Shown: positions 43,775-52,968 of the stretch, piece by piece
Position numbering within the stretch: the stretch's first letter is position 1
Layout: every line of letters begins with the position of its first letter
From: Deferribacter thermophilus
GTDB lineage: Bacteria; Chrysiogenota; Deferribacteres; Deferribacterales; Deferribacteraceae
DNA length: 64,000 bases
Direction of reading: 5' to 3'
NCBI RefSeq assembly: GCF_049472675.1
Contig: NZ_JAPNXM010000009.1
Coordinates: 1 to 64,000, forward strand
Translations under genes and position numbers: made by a program
The notes under the pieces: generated by a model
What the model was told of the DNA's origin: nothing
Databases searched by the model: none
What the model saw: only the letters and a program-made list of their open reading frames with translations

Positions 43775-44723
43775 CCTCTAGTTCTGTATAGTTTTTCCAG
43801 TTTAGCTCTCTTAGAGCCTTGTCAGATGATATGTTAGAGTATATCTTTTTGTCATGGTTACTGCAAATGTTTTTATCATATTTTATTTTAAATTTGTCAT
43901 AAATTATTTGTTTTGCAATTTCAATAAATTTTTCTATCGAAATGTTATAACCACCCAAATTAAATATATCAAAACGATTTTTTACCTTAATACCATTTTC
44001 TAAACCGTAAACTAAATCTTCTATAAAAATTAGATTTATCTCAGATTTTAAAGAGATAGATAAAGTTATCTCTTCATTGTTTATAAGTTTTTTTAATATA
44101 TATGTTGGGATATTATTATGCTTACAATTTGGGCCAAAGTATTCAGGAATCCTAAAAATTATTATTGGAAGTCCATAATTTAAACTGAGTGTTTTTAGTA
44201 TCAATTCATTTGATGCATGTAATCCTGCTCTGATAGATTCTGGGTTAATGCAATCATTTTCAGTAAACAATATATTTTTATTATTTCCATAAACATCATA
44301 AGAACTTATATAAATTATTTTTTTATTATTAAATTCTATATCAAACCATGATTTAACTGATTGTATAGCTACTTCAAGAATGTTTTTTAGATTATTCAAT
44401 ATATCAAATGAGTTGTTATTAAGTATATTTAACTTACTGTCAAAGGCGAATGCATAAATTATATCAATATTACCATTTAAATAATTGGAAAAAACACTTT
44501 TTTGTTCACTTAAAATGTTAGTTAAAAAATGATGGTCTGAGATGTCATGCTTTATGTAATTAATATTTCTATAATTTTCTAAAATTTTTTTGTTGTCTAT
44601 GTATTTTTCGTCAGATTCGTTATCAACTGCAATAATGTTATACATTGGGAAATTCTTTGCGAGAAACACAGCTAAGTTGCACCCCAAATAACCTAATGCA
44701 CCTGAGATTAATATGTTTTTCAC
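43731..44723 (-). CDS. NAD-dependent epimerase/dehydratase
   Basis: An extended SDR of 330 residues, likely acting on a nucleotide sugar. The sequence shows ISGALGYLGCNLAVFLAKNF (NAD motif GxxGxxG), VDNESD, ISSYDVYG with the catalytic Tyr further along, and FRIPEYFGPNCKHNNIP. The YxxxK pair is not in its classical form (after the Ser motif I read HASNELIL where YGxSK is expected), so activity could be altered. It overlaps lptD upstream and the exported unknown downstream. LptD next to it suggests a role in LPS or envelope sugars. Confidence -1.
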   Translation of the reverse strand: MKNILISGALGYLGCNLAVFLAKNFPMYNIIAVDNESDEKYIDNKKILENYRNINYIKHDISDHHFLTNILSEQKSVFSNYLNGNIDIIYAFAFDSKLNILNNNSFDILNNLKNILEVAIQSVKSWFDIEFNNKKIIYISSYDVYGNNKNILFTENDCINPESIRAGLHASNELILKTLSLNYGLPIIIFRIPEYFGPNCKHNNIPTYILKKLINNEEITLSISLKSEINLIFIEDLVYGLENGIKVKNRFDIFNLGGYNISIEKFIEIAKQIIYDKFKIKYDKNICSNHDKKIYSNISSDKALRELNWKNYTELEDAIEKTVSSYLNNI

Positions 44724-46876
44724 TTTTTATAAATCTCCCTGGTTGTGTCTCCTAATCCTCTTAAACCGATAAAAATATATACGATATTTTCATACTTGTC
44801 ACTTATATTTGAACTGCTTATATCTGTAATAGATTTTATAGTATATTTAAGTCCAATAGACCAGCAATCCTTTTTATAAATTAAAGAAGTGTTAAACTCA
44901 TTAGTTTTTAAAGAGCTGCTGAAATAATTGAATTTTTCATTAATCCCAGATTTTTTTAGAGATATTGAGAAATCTATTTTGTCATTAGTAAAACCTAATT
45001 TATTATCCCAAGAAGTGTTTTCACTGGTAGTAATGCTTTTGTCAAAAATATACTCTGTGGAAATATACAATGTGTTAAATTTTAACTTCAAAAAGTCTTT
45101 GCTGTAAGTTAATTCTTTATCATAGTAATCATAATTTCCCTTTTTATTGAAATTTATCTCAAAATGTTTTGATTTATTATATGAGTAATCTATCAAATAT
45201 GTCAAAGGTTCAAATCTTTGACTATCTTTAACCATATTATACGCTTGACTCAGCTCAATTTTTAATTTCCATCGCTTACTTTTAAAGTAATTTGTTTGTA
45301 TATATTTATAGTAATTGACTTCTTCAATTCTATCTTCTTCAATTAGTGATGGAGCTACTGATTGATCTATGTAAGGTGTTTGACTGAATTCAAAACTGTT
45401 AAAAATGGAGTGCTTAAAGTTTTTATAATTTTTATATATTTCATTAAATTCTAACTTCAAGGTAATGTTATAAATCGCTCTTTTTATTTCGTCGCTATTA
45501 CTTTTAAAACTTAAAATACTGTTTTCTCTATCATTTACTAAAGAGTAATTATAATTAAAATTAAAATTATGCCATCTTGTAAAATATTGAGTATAAATTG
45601 GGGTGAAGGTGGCTATTTTAAGGTTTAGTGGTTTATAAAATTTTAATCTTATATGTTCCCTATTATACTTCTTAATACTTTGATAATAATCATTATTTAC
45701 TGTTTTTATATATGATGTAAAACGGATATTATTAAAATCGATATAATAATCAAGTTTTAAAAGACCTAAATTTAAGTTATTTTTTTCAAAAATGATTTGT
45801 GGTGTTCTGTATATCTGTTCTTTTTGATACCCATCTGTAATATCATAAAATTGCATATCATCTCTTAATATGGTATAAAAATTTGTGTATTTTGAAAAAT
45901 ATATTAATCTCGCATCAGCTTTGAATTTATTATCATTATTTTCTTGAATATATTTGTTTATAGAATATTCTTGGAAATCATTTAAATACTCAAAATCGCT
46001 AACGAAATCTATATTTATTTTTAATTTTAATTTATCCAATAAATCTTTATTAATATTGGTAAACAATCTCCATCTGTCTTTATCAATAAACTTGACATCA
46101 TTATCTTTTATATAATCTCCATATAGATAAATATTTTCACTGATTGAAGGTTTGTATCGAAATTCCATATTGTATTGAAAACCTTTTTGAGAAAAGTAGT
46201 TTATACCTACTGTTAGATCTTTATCCACATCAATGTTATAAAAATATTTAGGTGTTAAGAAAAAGCCTTTATTTGAACTAAAACCAACATCGGGGACTAA
46301 GAAACCAGATTCCCTTTTTTCTTTTATAGGCCATAAAAAATAGGGGATATATAAAATAGATACATTTTTAATTTTAGCAAAAGCCGATTTGCTGTAAAAA
46401 TATTCACCATAGTCTATCCTTGCATTTCTGCTAAAAAAAGACCAGTCAGGATTGTCTCCAGCACAAGTAGTAAGTTTAGTATCTTCTAAGATGAAACTTT
46501 TTTCTGAGATTTTATTAATTTTTTTAGCAGAGAAATAATGATATGGAGCGTAAAAACCTTTTGCGTTTTCTATAATTCCTGTTTGATTGTCGAGGTATAT
46601 TTTAAGATATTGAGCAGTCAAATAATTATTGTTTGAATCAGTAAAAGTTATGTTGTCGAATGCTTCAACCAAATTTCGATCTTTGTAGTAAATTATTTTA
46701 TTAGCTGTTAATGTAATATCTTTGTATAGCAGTATTACATCCCCTGAAGCTACGGTCTTATTTTGATTTTCATTTGTTACTGATTTGGCTTCAAGGATGA
46801 TTTGATCTTTTGTGAAACCGTTATTTATTAAAAGAAACAAAATTAATATAAATGCTAAATTAAACTTCTTTAGCAA
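44720..46876 (-). CDS. lptD: LPS-assembly protein LptD
   Basis: The outer-membrane translocon that inserts lipopolysaccharide on the cell surface. With a TTG start at 46876 (GGAG upstream) the protein is 718 residues and begins directly with a signal peptide (KKFNLAFILILFLLINNGFT). The OstA/LptA-like periplasmic domain (about 25-130, ASGDVILLYKDITLTANKI) is followed by a long beta-barrel (SGFLVPDVGFSSNKGFFLTPKYFYNIDVDKD). An earlier frame to 47002 would put 42 basic residues in front of the signal peptide. Few Cys are present, so the disulphide scheme of E. coli LptD does not apply. It overlaps folC by 17 bases. Confidence -1.
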   Translation of the reverse strand: MLKKFNLAFILILFLLINNGFTKDQIILEAKSVTNENQNKTVASGDVILLYKDITLTANKIIYYKDRNLVEAFDNITFTDSNNNYLTAQYLKIYLDNQTGIIENAKGFYAPYHYFSAKKINKISEKSFILEDTKLTTCAGDNPDWSFFSRNARIDYGEYFYSKSAFAKIKNVSILYIPYFLWPIKEKRESGFLVPDVGFSSNKGFFLTPKYFYNIDVDKDLTVGINYFSQKGFQYNMEFRYKPSISENIYLYGDYIKDNDVKFIDKDRWRLFTNINKDLLDKLKLKINIDFVSDFEYLNDFQEYSINKYIQENNDNKFKADARLIYFSKYTNFYTILRDDMQFYDITDGYQKEQIYRTPQIIFEKNNLNLGLLKLDYYIDFNNIRFTSYIKTVNNDYYQSIKKYNREHIRLKFYKPLNLKIATFTPIYTQYFTRWHNFNFNYNYSLVNDRENSILSFKSNSDEIKRAIYNITLKLEFNEIYKNYKNFKHSIFNSFEFSQTPYIDQSVAPSLIEEDRIEEVNYYKYIQTNYFKSKRWKLKIELSQAYNMVKDSQRFEPLTYLIDYSYNKSKHFEINFNKKGNYDYYDKELTYSKDFLKLKFNTLYISTEYIFDKSITTSENTSWDNKLGFTNDKIDFSISLKKSGINEKFNYFSSSLKTNEFNTSLIYKKDCWSIGLKYTIKSITDISSSNISDKYENIVYIFIGLRGLGDTTREIYKK

Positions 46877-48044
46877 TTTCTTTGATCTCCTGACAAAAGT
46901 ATAAAGAACCGCAAACAAGTATATCATTATTTTTTGATATCTCAACAGCTTTTGAAAACGCTTCTTTAATATCTTTAATTTTGAAAAGATTATCATTCTC
47001 AATTTTTATATCTTCAATTTTAATACTGCGGTCATTATTCATTTCAGTGGCAATCACAACAAAATTTTTCATTAATATGTATGATAATATTTTATTGACA
47101 TCTCTATCTTTAGTGCATGAATATAATATAGTAGGCTTTTTGAAACATTCTTTAAAATTTTTTAACAATTCTGCAATTCCATTAAAATTATGAGCACCAT
47201 CAAAAATAAAATTTTTATGCTTTTCAAATCTACATTTAGGTAATTTAAGATTTTCAATATTTACATTCATATTTAAATAGTCAGAAATTGTTAAAGCAAG
47301 GGCAACATTTCTGAAATAAGGGGTCGGGTAAAAACTTTTTACATATTCAAAAAGAGATTGAGAAGGTGTGATTATTTGTAAATCTTTATTATAATTTTTT
47401 ATGTAATTTAATATGGTTGAGTTGTTATATCCTAAAAACAATAATGGGTTATTTTTAATTATAGCAATTTTTTCATCTGCAATCTCTTTTAATGTTTTTC
47501 CAAGATATTGTTCATGATCTATTGATATAGTGGTAATTACAGGGATTTTGTTATCCAAGATATTTGTAGCATCGTATTTCCCACCCATCCCTGTTTCGAT
47601 AACTGAGAAATCTGGATGTAGAGATTCAAAATATTTAAAGGCTAAAAGAGTAATTGCTTCAAAGTAAGTCAGGTTATAGTAAGATATGATATGCTGATAT
47701 TTTTTGAAAAGTTCATTAAAAGTATAAAACTTTATTTGGGTTCCATTATAAAAGATTCTTTCTGTAATACAATTTAAATGAGGGGAAGTGTATAAAGCTA
47801 CTTTGTATCCATTGTTTTTTAAAATTTGATATAAGATATATGCAGTAGTACCTTTTCCATTTGTGCCAGCAATGTGAATAATTTTGCCAAGTTTTGATTC
47901 TTGAAAATTTACACTTTTTAGTGCAGAATTTATTCTATCAAGTGTTAAATCGATAGATTTGTATTCTGAAGTATTTGAAAAAAATTTTTCAAATTCTGTA
48001 ATCAGCCAAAATACTCCAGTAATTTTGATATTGTGTTTTTCCAA
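46860..48044 (-). CDS. folC: Folylpolyglutamate/dihydrofolate synthase
   Basis: Adds glutamate to (dihydro)folate, a Mur-ligase family enzyme. The 394 residues contain the P-loop IAGTNGKGTTAYI, the TSPHLNCITERI segment, SVIETGMGGKYDATN, and SIDHEQYLG with the metal-binding His, plus FDGAHNFNG. The frame opens at a TTG (48044) inside the end of accD and overlaps it by 43 bases. A later non-ATG start near the accD stop would also fit the normal N-terminus. The start is therefore uncertain. lptD begins inside its last codons. Confidence -1.
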   Translation of the reverse strand: MEKHNIKITGVFWLITEFEKFFSNTSEYKSIDLTLDRINSALKSVNFQESKLGKIIHIAGTNGKGTTAYILYQILKNNGYKVALYTSPHLNCITERIFYNGTQIKFYTFNELFKKYQHIISYYNLTYFEAITLLAFKYFESLHPDFSVIETGMGGKYDATNILDNKIPVITTISIDHEQYLGKTLKEIADEKIAIIKNNPLLFLGYNNSTILNYIKNYNKDLQIITPSQSLFEYVKSFYPTPYFRNVALALTISDYLNMNVNIENLKLPKCRFEKHKNFIFDGAHNFNGIAELLKNFKECFKKPTILYSCTKDRDVNKILSYILMKNFVVIATEMNNDRSIKIEDIKIENDNLFKIKDIKEAFSKAVEISKNNDILVCGSLYFCQEIKEIAKEV

Positions 48045-48850
48045 TCTTTTCTATGTAATACCATATCAATCATTCCATGTTCAAGTAAAAACTCTGATCT
48101 TTGAAAACCTTCAGGAAGTTTTTGCCTGATAGTTTGTTCTATTACTCTTGGCCCAGCAAAGCCTATCAAAGCTTTGGGTTCAGCAATGATAACATCACCA
48201 AGCATTGCATAACTTGCTGTTACACCACCTGTGGTAGGGTCAGTTAAAATAGATATATGAGCAAGTCCAGCTTTTTCTAATTTTTTTAAAGCTGCAGAAG
48301 TTTTTGCCATTTGCATTAGTGATAATATACTCTCTTGCATCCTTGCTCCACCAGAACAGCTTATGGTAATGACATGTGTTTTATTTATTATAGCAGACTC
48401 TATAAGTCTTGTTATCTTTTCACCAACAACACTTCCCATTGAACCGCCCAAAAAATTAAACTCCATAGCACCAATATGTACACTTTTCTTGTTTATAGTA
48501 GCAATTCCACTAATAAAAGCTTCATTTAAACCAGTCTTTTTAATAGCCGCTTTAAGTCTATCTGGATACTTTTTTGTATCCTTAAATTTTAATGGATCTT
48601 TTGATATTAAATTTTTATCTATTTCAACAAAAGATCCTTCATCAATTATTAGCTTGATTTTGTCCATTGCACTTATTCTGAAGTGGTAGTCACAGTTAGG
48701 GCAGGTATGAAAATTTCTTTCAATTTCTTTCTTATAGTTTATTTCTCCACATTCAGGACATTTTAACCAGACATTTTCTTTTATATCTTTTTTGGCTCCA
48801 ATTGTTTTTACTTTTTTTATCTTATCAAAAAGAAAATCTTTTAAGCCCAC
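48002..48850 (-). CDS. accD: Acetyl-CoA carboxylase carboxyltransferase subunit beta
   Basis: Carboxyltransferase subunit of the enzyme that makes malonyl-CoA for fatty acids. The 282 residues show a four-Cys zinc ribbon (CPECGEINYKKE and CPNCDYHFR, about 34-57). The crotonase-like fold follows with GSMGSVVGEKI, SCSGGARMQESILSLMQMAK, LTDPTTGGVTASYAMLGDV and GFAGPRVIEQT. The start is GTG with AAGGAGG upstream. It is first in a tightly overlapping run with folC, lptD and others; accA is not in the window. Confidence -1.
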   Translation of the reverse strand: MGLKDFLFDKIKKVKTIGAKKDIKENVWLKCPECGEINYKKEIERNFHTCPNCDYHFRISAMDKIKLIIDEGSFVEIDKNLISKDPLKFKDTKKYPDRLKAAIKKTGLNEAFISGIATINKKSVHIGAMEFNFLGGSMGSVVGEKITRLIESAIINKTHVITISCSGGARMQESILSLMQMAKTSAALKKLEKAGLAHISILTDPTTGGVTASYAMLGDVIIAEPKALIGFAGPRVIEQTIRQKLPEGFQRSEFLLEHGMIDMVLHRKDWKNTISKLLEYFG

Positions 48851-48941
48851 TTTATACCTCCTTTGTTCGCTAAATCAAACTAATTAGATTATTGTGAACA
48901 GTAAATCAATACTAAACGCTGAAGTATAATTCATATTATTT

Positions 48942-49186
48942 TTATTGCTTGTTTTTTAATAGGAATCTTATTATTGCATCCCTTTCTGAGCTTTTTACGC
49001 CTGCTCCATAGCTGTTCATCTTTTTTATAATTTTTTCCAACCTTTTTTATTTAATTTCTTTTTAAAAATAATCTCTGTTCCGTGACAGTTTGTACATTTT
49101 GTATAAAAAATATCCTCATCAGACATAGAATACAGGAATGTTGTTAAAAATATCGTGAGTATCAAAATTAGAGATAATCTTTTCAT
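48942..49186 (-). pseudogene. Small exported monohaem cytochrome c, broken by a one-base deletion
   Basis: The ATG at 49186 with GGAGG upstream opens a frame with a signal peptide (MKRLSLILILTIFLTTFLYS) and the haem motif CTNCH at residues 31-35. It stops at 49025-49027 after 53 residues. Adding one A to the AAAAAA run near 49032-49037 joins it to a second frame that reads IIKKMNSYGAGVKSSERDAI to a stop at 48942-48944. The joined protein has 81 residues, with Met as a likely sixth haem ligand, and is a typical class I small cytochrome. Too short and split for most gene finders. Either a true pseudogene or an assembly indel. The rest of this gene-poor stretch (48851-49261) shows only the fliD promoter. 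Confidence -1.
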
Positions 49187-49207
49187 CTTTTCCTCCGAAA
49201 AAAGTTC

Positions 49208-49234
49208 TAAAGATTTTATACATTATGTCGATAG
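49208..49234 (+). promoter_or_regulatory. Sigma-28 (FliA) promoter of fliD
   Basis: TAAAGATT (49208-49215), an 11-base spacer and GTCGATAG (49227-49234) closely match the flagellar TAAAGTTT-N11-GCCGATAA consensus. It lies 27 bases before the fliD ATG. Confidence -1.
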
Positions 49235-49261
49235 ATAAATCAAGACATGGAGGTTGGATCT

Positions 49262-51844
49262 ATGGATGCGCTAAGGATTGGCGGCATAATGAGTGGTTTA
49301 GATACAAATGGTATAGTTGATACACTGGTAAAGCAGGCAAGAATCCCTATAGATAACTTAAAAGCAAAATATGATTTAAAAACATTAGAAAAAAATGTTT
49401 ATCAAGAGATTAGCACAGATTTGGTTAACTTAAAAACCGATTTATTATCATTAAAACTTCAAGCAACATTCAAAAATATGAAAGCTTCTTCATCCAATAC
49501 TTCGTTATTATCTGCGACTGCTTCAAGTGAAGCTTCTGTTGGCACTCATACAATAAAGATTAATTCTGTAGCACAAAATGCATACTGGTTTAGTAATTTT
49601 ACTCATGCAAAACTTATTGAAAGCGGTGCAGGCATTACATCTATTTCTGGTAGACCTAATGAACAAATAGAAGGGTTACATAATATTGAAGTTTATCAAA
49701 ACAGCATTATTTATATTGTTCATGATAGAATAGAGCTATTAAATCAACCTTATGTCACAAAATTATCTGGTTCAAATATAACAGATGTAGATAGTGTAGG
49801 TAATTTATCTGTAAATAAATCTGGTAATATATCCTTTGATTATGATGGTAACAGTATTAGTATTTCTATAAATGCTTTAGCTGGTGAAAGTTTAAATAGT
49901 GTGGCAAAGAATATACAAGATGATTTGAACAACAAAATTAATGTAATTGAAAATAGCACTAATATACAATATGTTTCAGTAAAGGCAGAATATGATGGTT
50001 CAAATTGGTCTTTATCTGTATATAAGTTAAAAGTTGATGAAAAATCTCTTTTAATTAGTTCTGATAGTGCAGGTCTTGGATTGAACACAACTACAAAATC
50101 AAATTCAAAATATATAGATAACTATTTTGCTTCAAGTGATTTGGCCTCTTTATTTACTAAAATAAACGATAGTAATGCTGGCTTGATTGATGGAGTTACA
50201 TTTAGTTCTGATTCTGGAACTTTATCTGAAGGGTCTTTAAAAATAGTTCAAGATGCGACATTAAATACTAGTTATGCAACAAAAACAAAAGTATTAGGAA
50301 ATACAGTTAGCTCTGGCTCTGGCTTAGATACCTCGGTGGTTGGTTTACAAAATGCAGGTTTTTTAAATACAGTAGATTCAAATATAAATGGAACTTTTAC
50401 TATTAATGGGGTTCAGATTACAATAGATGATTATACCAGTCTTTCTGTAAACGATTTGCTTGCAAAAATTAATGGATCTGGTGCTGGTGTGACAGCTTAT
50501 TATGATGACACAAATGATAGAATTGTACTTGAATCCAATGAAGATGGGGCAAGTACAATTTCTTTGGGAGATACCTCTGATACGAGTAATGCTTTGACTG
50601 TCTTAAGGTTATCTGTTGCAGAAGGTGCAACAATTTCTCAAGGTTCAACCAGCGGTAGTATAGATCCAACAGAAAAACTTAACAGTGCTGGCTTAAATGA
50701 TACAGTTACTTCAGGAATAATTACAATCAATGGGGTTTCCATATATGTTGATGCAACAAATGACAGTTTGAATGATGTTATTTACAAAATAAATAATTCT
50801 GGAGCTGGGGTAACTTTAAGTTATGATTCAACATCAGATAAAGTTTTTGTTAAATCGAATGATGTGGATAAAATAACCTTTGGCTCAGTAAATGACACTA
50901 GTAATTTATTAGAAGTTTTAAATCTTACCGATGATACTCAAACTGAAAAATCGATGGGTTATGAAGGGGAATATGCTTCAATAAATGTTGATGGGATAGA
51001 TTATATTAGAAAAAGTAATAAAATAGATGATATCATTCCTGGTGTAACTTTAAACATTTTAAATTCTTCTACCGAAACAGTAACTTTAAATGTTTCTGTT
51101 GATACTGAAAAGGCTGTGGACGCAGTGGCTACATTTATCAGTCATTATAATGCTTTGGTGGAGAAACTAAATCCACCTGAGCTTGATGATGAGGATAAAA
51201 AATATTTAGATGCTTTAACAGATGATGAAAAGTCTAATATGACTGAAGAGGAGGTGAAGCAATACGAAGACAACTGGAAAAAATTTAATACTTATGAAAT
51301 TATAAGAAAAAGTTCTGAATTGAGAAGCTTAAAACAAACTTTAAGATCCAACCTCTTAAGTAATATTTCTGGGTTAAGCGGTAAATACGATTCATTGTTT
51401 GATATCGGTATCGATATCGCAGGTGATGGTAATATTGAAATTGAAAAGAAAGGTTATTTATTGGTAGATAGTTCTGATTATTCAACAATTAAGAAAAAAC
51501 TTGAAGAGAACAGCACTTTTATTGAAGCTTTGCAAAATAATCCAGATGATGTTTATGAATTATTTGCTACAAAAGGTGATGTTGATGGTTGGGCAAGAAG
51601 GTATGAGTCAATTATTAACCAGTTTGTATCAACTAATGGTATTATTGATTTAAAAATAAGACCTTTTGGTTCCATTGACAGAGAGTTATACAATTTGTCA
51701 AAACAAATCGATGCTAAAGAGACTTATGTAGAGTCATACTTGAACAGGTTGTGGCAAAAATTTTCTTATATGGAACAGATAATTGCAGATTTACAAGAGC
51801 AAGGTAATTATATAGCCCAACTATTAGCAAAACAGAGTGTATAA
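49262..51844 (+). CDS. fliD: Flagellar filament cap protein FliD (hook-associated protein 2)
   Basis: Caps the growing flagellar filament and folds incoming flagellin. The ATG at 49262 has GGAGG 8 bases upstream; the earlier ATG at 49247 lies before the RBS. The 860-residue protein has the FliD N-terminal domain (GGIMSGLDTNGIVDTLVKQA) and a C-terminal FliD domain with coiled coil (FISHYNALVEKL to YMEQIIADLQEQG). In between are two flagellin-IN-type repeats (50357-50611 and 50690-50925), each holding TINGV and KIN-SGAGV. It is longer than most FliD (often 450-680). fliS follows after 9 bases, as in many flagellar operons. Secreted through the flagellar export system without a signal peptide. 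Confidence -1.
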   Translation: MDALRIGGIMSGLDTNGIVDTLVKQARIPIDNLKAKYDLKTLEKNVYQEISTDLVNLKTDLLSLKLQATFKNMKASSSNTSLLSATASSEASVGTHTIKINSVAQNAYWFSNFTHAKLIESGAGITSISGRPNEQIEGLHNIEVYQNSIIYIVHDRIELLNQPYVTKLSGSNITDVDSVGNLSVNKSGNISFDYDGNSISISINALAGESLNSVAKNIQDDLNNKINVIENSTNIQYVSVKAEYDGSNWSLSVYKLKVDEKSLLISSDSAGLGLNTTTKSNSKYIDNYFASSDLASLFTKINDSNAGLIDGVTFSSDSGTLSEGSLKIVQDATLNTSYATKTKVLGNTVSSGSGLDTSVVGLQNAGFLNTVDSNINGTFTINGVQITIDDYTSLSVNDLLAKINGSGAGVTAYYDDTNDRIVLESNEDGASTISLGDTSDTSNALTVLRLSVAEGATISQGSTSGSIDPTEKLNSAGLNDTVTSGIITINGVSIYVDATNDSLNDVIYKINNSGAGVTLSYDSTSDKVFVKSNDVDKITFGSVNDTSNLLEVLNLTDDTQTEKSMGYEGEYASINVDGIDYIRKSNKIDDIIPGVTLNILNSSTETVTLNVSVDTEKAVDAVATFISHYNALVEKLNPPELDDEDKKYLDALTDDEKSNMTEEEVKQYEDNWKKFNTYEIIRKSSELRSLKQTLRSNLLSNISGLSGKYDSLFDIGIDIAGDGNIEIEKKGYLLVDSSDYSTIKKKLEENSTFIEALQNNPDDVYELFATKGDVDGWARRYESIINQFVSTNGIIDLKIRPFGSIDRELYNLSKQIDAKETYVESYLNRLWQKFSYMEQIIADLQEQGNYIAQLLAKQSV

Positions 51845-51853
51845 GGGGGTATT

Positions 51854-52282
51854 ATGAAAAATCCTATTAAAACATATTTAAAAAATGAGATTGAGGGTGC
51901 TACAAAAGGGAAGCTGGTTTTATTGCTTTATGATGGAGCTATTAAGTATATGAAATTGGCATGTAAATATATTGATGATAAAAATATTCCTGAAGCGCAT
52001 TTAAATATAGTAAAAGCTGAAAATATTATTTATGAGTTAATGTCAACTTTAAATATGGAAGCTGGTGGTGAGATTGCTGAAAATCTGCTCAAACTTTATG
52101 ATTTTATGGTATATCAACTTATCATGGCAAATAAAGACAAGGATAAAAGTAAGATCGAGTCGGTGATTAAGATAATGATGATTTTGAGGGAAGGTTGGAA
52201 GCAAATTGTGGATAAAGAAGAGAAGGTTGATATTAAGGGTAATGATGAGGTAGTGCAGAAAAAAATTAATATATCAGGATAA
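51854..52282 (+). CDS. fliS: Flagellar secretion chaperone FliS
   Basis: Binds flagellin in the cytoplasm until export. The 142 residues fit the family: the NPIKTYLKNEIEGATKGKLVLLLYDGAI start, the AHLNIVKAENIIYELMSTLN helix, and LYDFMVYQLIMANK near the middle. The Lys-rich tail is slightly long. RBS AAGGGGG precedes the ATG. It is the second gene of the fliD operon. Confidence -1.
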   Translation: MKNPIKTYLKNEIEGATKGKLVLLLYDGAIKYMKLACKYIDDKNIPEAHLNIVKAENIIYELMSTLNMEAGGEIAENLLKLYDFMVYQLIMANKDKDKSKIESVIKIMMILREGWKQIVDKEEKVDIKGNDEVVQKKINISG

Positions 52283-52284
52283 GT

Positions 52285-52596
52285 ATGACTATTAATTTTG
52301 ATAGTAACATAATTAATTTTAAACAAAAAATTGAAGAGCTGGGGCGTAAAAGGGGTATAATTTCTACTGAGAAAAAAGGTGAATCAAAGTCTGTTTTGAA
52401 GTCCAATCTAGTTGATATCGTTAAAATCAAGAATGAAAATTGGTTGGCTGCAAATATTGAAGTTAAAAGTGAAGAGCAAGCCAAGGAGATATTGGACGGA
52501 TTGCAAAACCTGTTTACAAAAGATAGCAAGAAAGCGTTGTTGGCACATGATAATGCAAATGCGGATAAGGTATTAAAGTTTTACCCCTTTGAATGA
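52285..52596 (+). CDS. Small unknown protein of the fliDS operon
   Basis: 103 residues, not recognised. It begins 2 bases after fliS and so is co-transcribed. Predicted mostly helical, with a basic central part (GRKRGIISTEKKGESKSVLKS) and a C-terminal half ending DKVLKFYPFE. There is no signal peptide, membrane segment or Cys. The context suggests a small flagellar accessory protein. FlaG is not evident, since its characteristic segments are missing. Confidence -1.
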   Translation: MTINFDSNIINFKQKIEELGRKRGIISTEKKGESKSVLKSNLVDIVKIKNENWLAANIEVKSEEQAKEILDGLQNLFTKDSKKALLAHDNANADKVLKFYPFE

Positions 52597-52653
52597 AGTA
52601 ATTGTCCCCTTATTTCCTCTTGATAATTTTAAAAAATTCTATACAGTATTTTT

Positions 52654-52956
52654 ATGTCTAAAAATAATTTTTTGATAGTTGCGGAAAATCTTTTAAGATT
52701 TTTAAATGAGTTATTAGATATGGATATAAATGACGATTTTTACATAAAATTGCAAATGTATCAAAATTTTCTTGCTCAGCTTCTCCAGATTACAAACAAT
52801 ATGAATTATATGGATGAAGAGTCTAAAAATATATTAATTGAGATTAATGATAAAAATAATGCTTTGCTGGAAAGATTGAAGAAAACACAAGAGATTCTAA
52901 AAAGTGAAATTAATAAAGTTAATAAAAAAGAGAAAATCAAGAAGTATTATAATTAA
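52654..52956 (+). CDS. FliT-like small coiled-coil protein
   Basis: 100 residues, almost all helical, with a charged C-terminal coil (LLERLKKTQEILKSEINKVNKKEK). Size, helix content and position after fliD-fliS suit a FliT/FlgN-type flagellar chaperone, but no signature residue is certain. No Shine-Dalgarno is visible; a TATACA box 8 bases before the ATG could be a -10 element of a leaderless promoter, although its -35 spacing (14) is poor. Confidence -1.
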   Translation: MSKNNFLIVAENLLRFLNELLDMDINDDFYIKLQMYQNFLAQLLQITNNMNYMDEESKNILIEINDKNNALLERLKKTQEILKSEINKVNKKEKIKKYYN

Positions 52957-52968
52957 AACTGGTGTGGT

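Noticed and set aside
46877..47002. Longer N-terminus of LptD
   Set aside because: It would place about 42 basic residues before the signal peptide and lies within folC; the TTG at 46876 gives a normal signal peptide.
52639..52649. Third GntR-type operator (TATACAGTAT) before the FliT-like gene
   Set aside because: Only 10 bases match and the palindrome is missing one half-site, so it is likely chance in AT-rich DNA.
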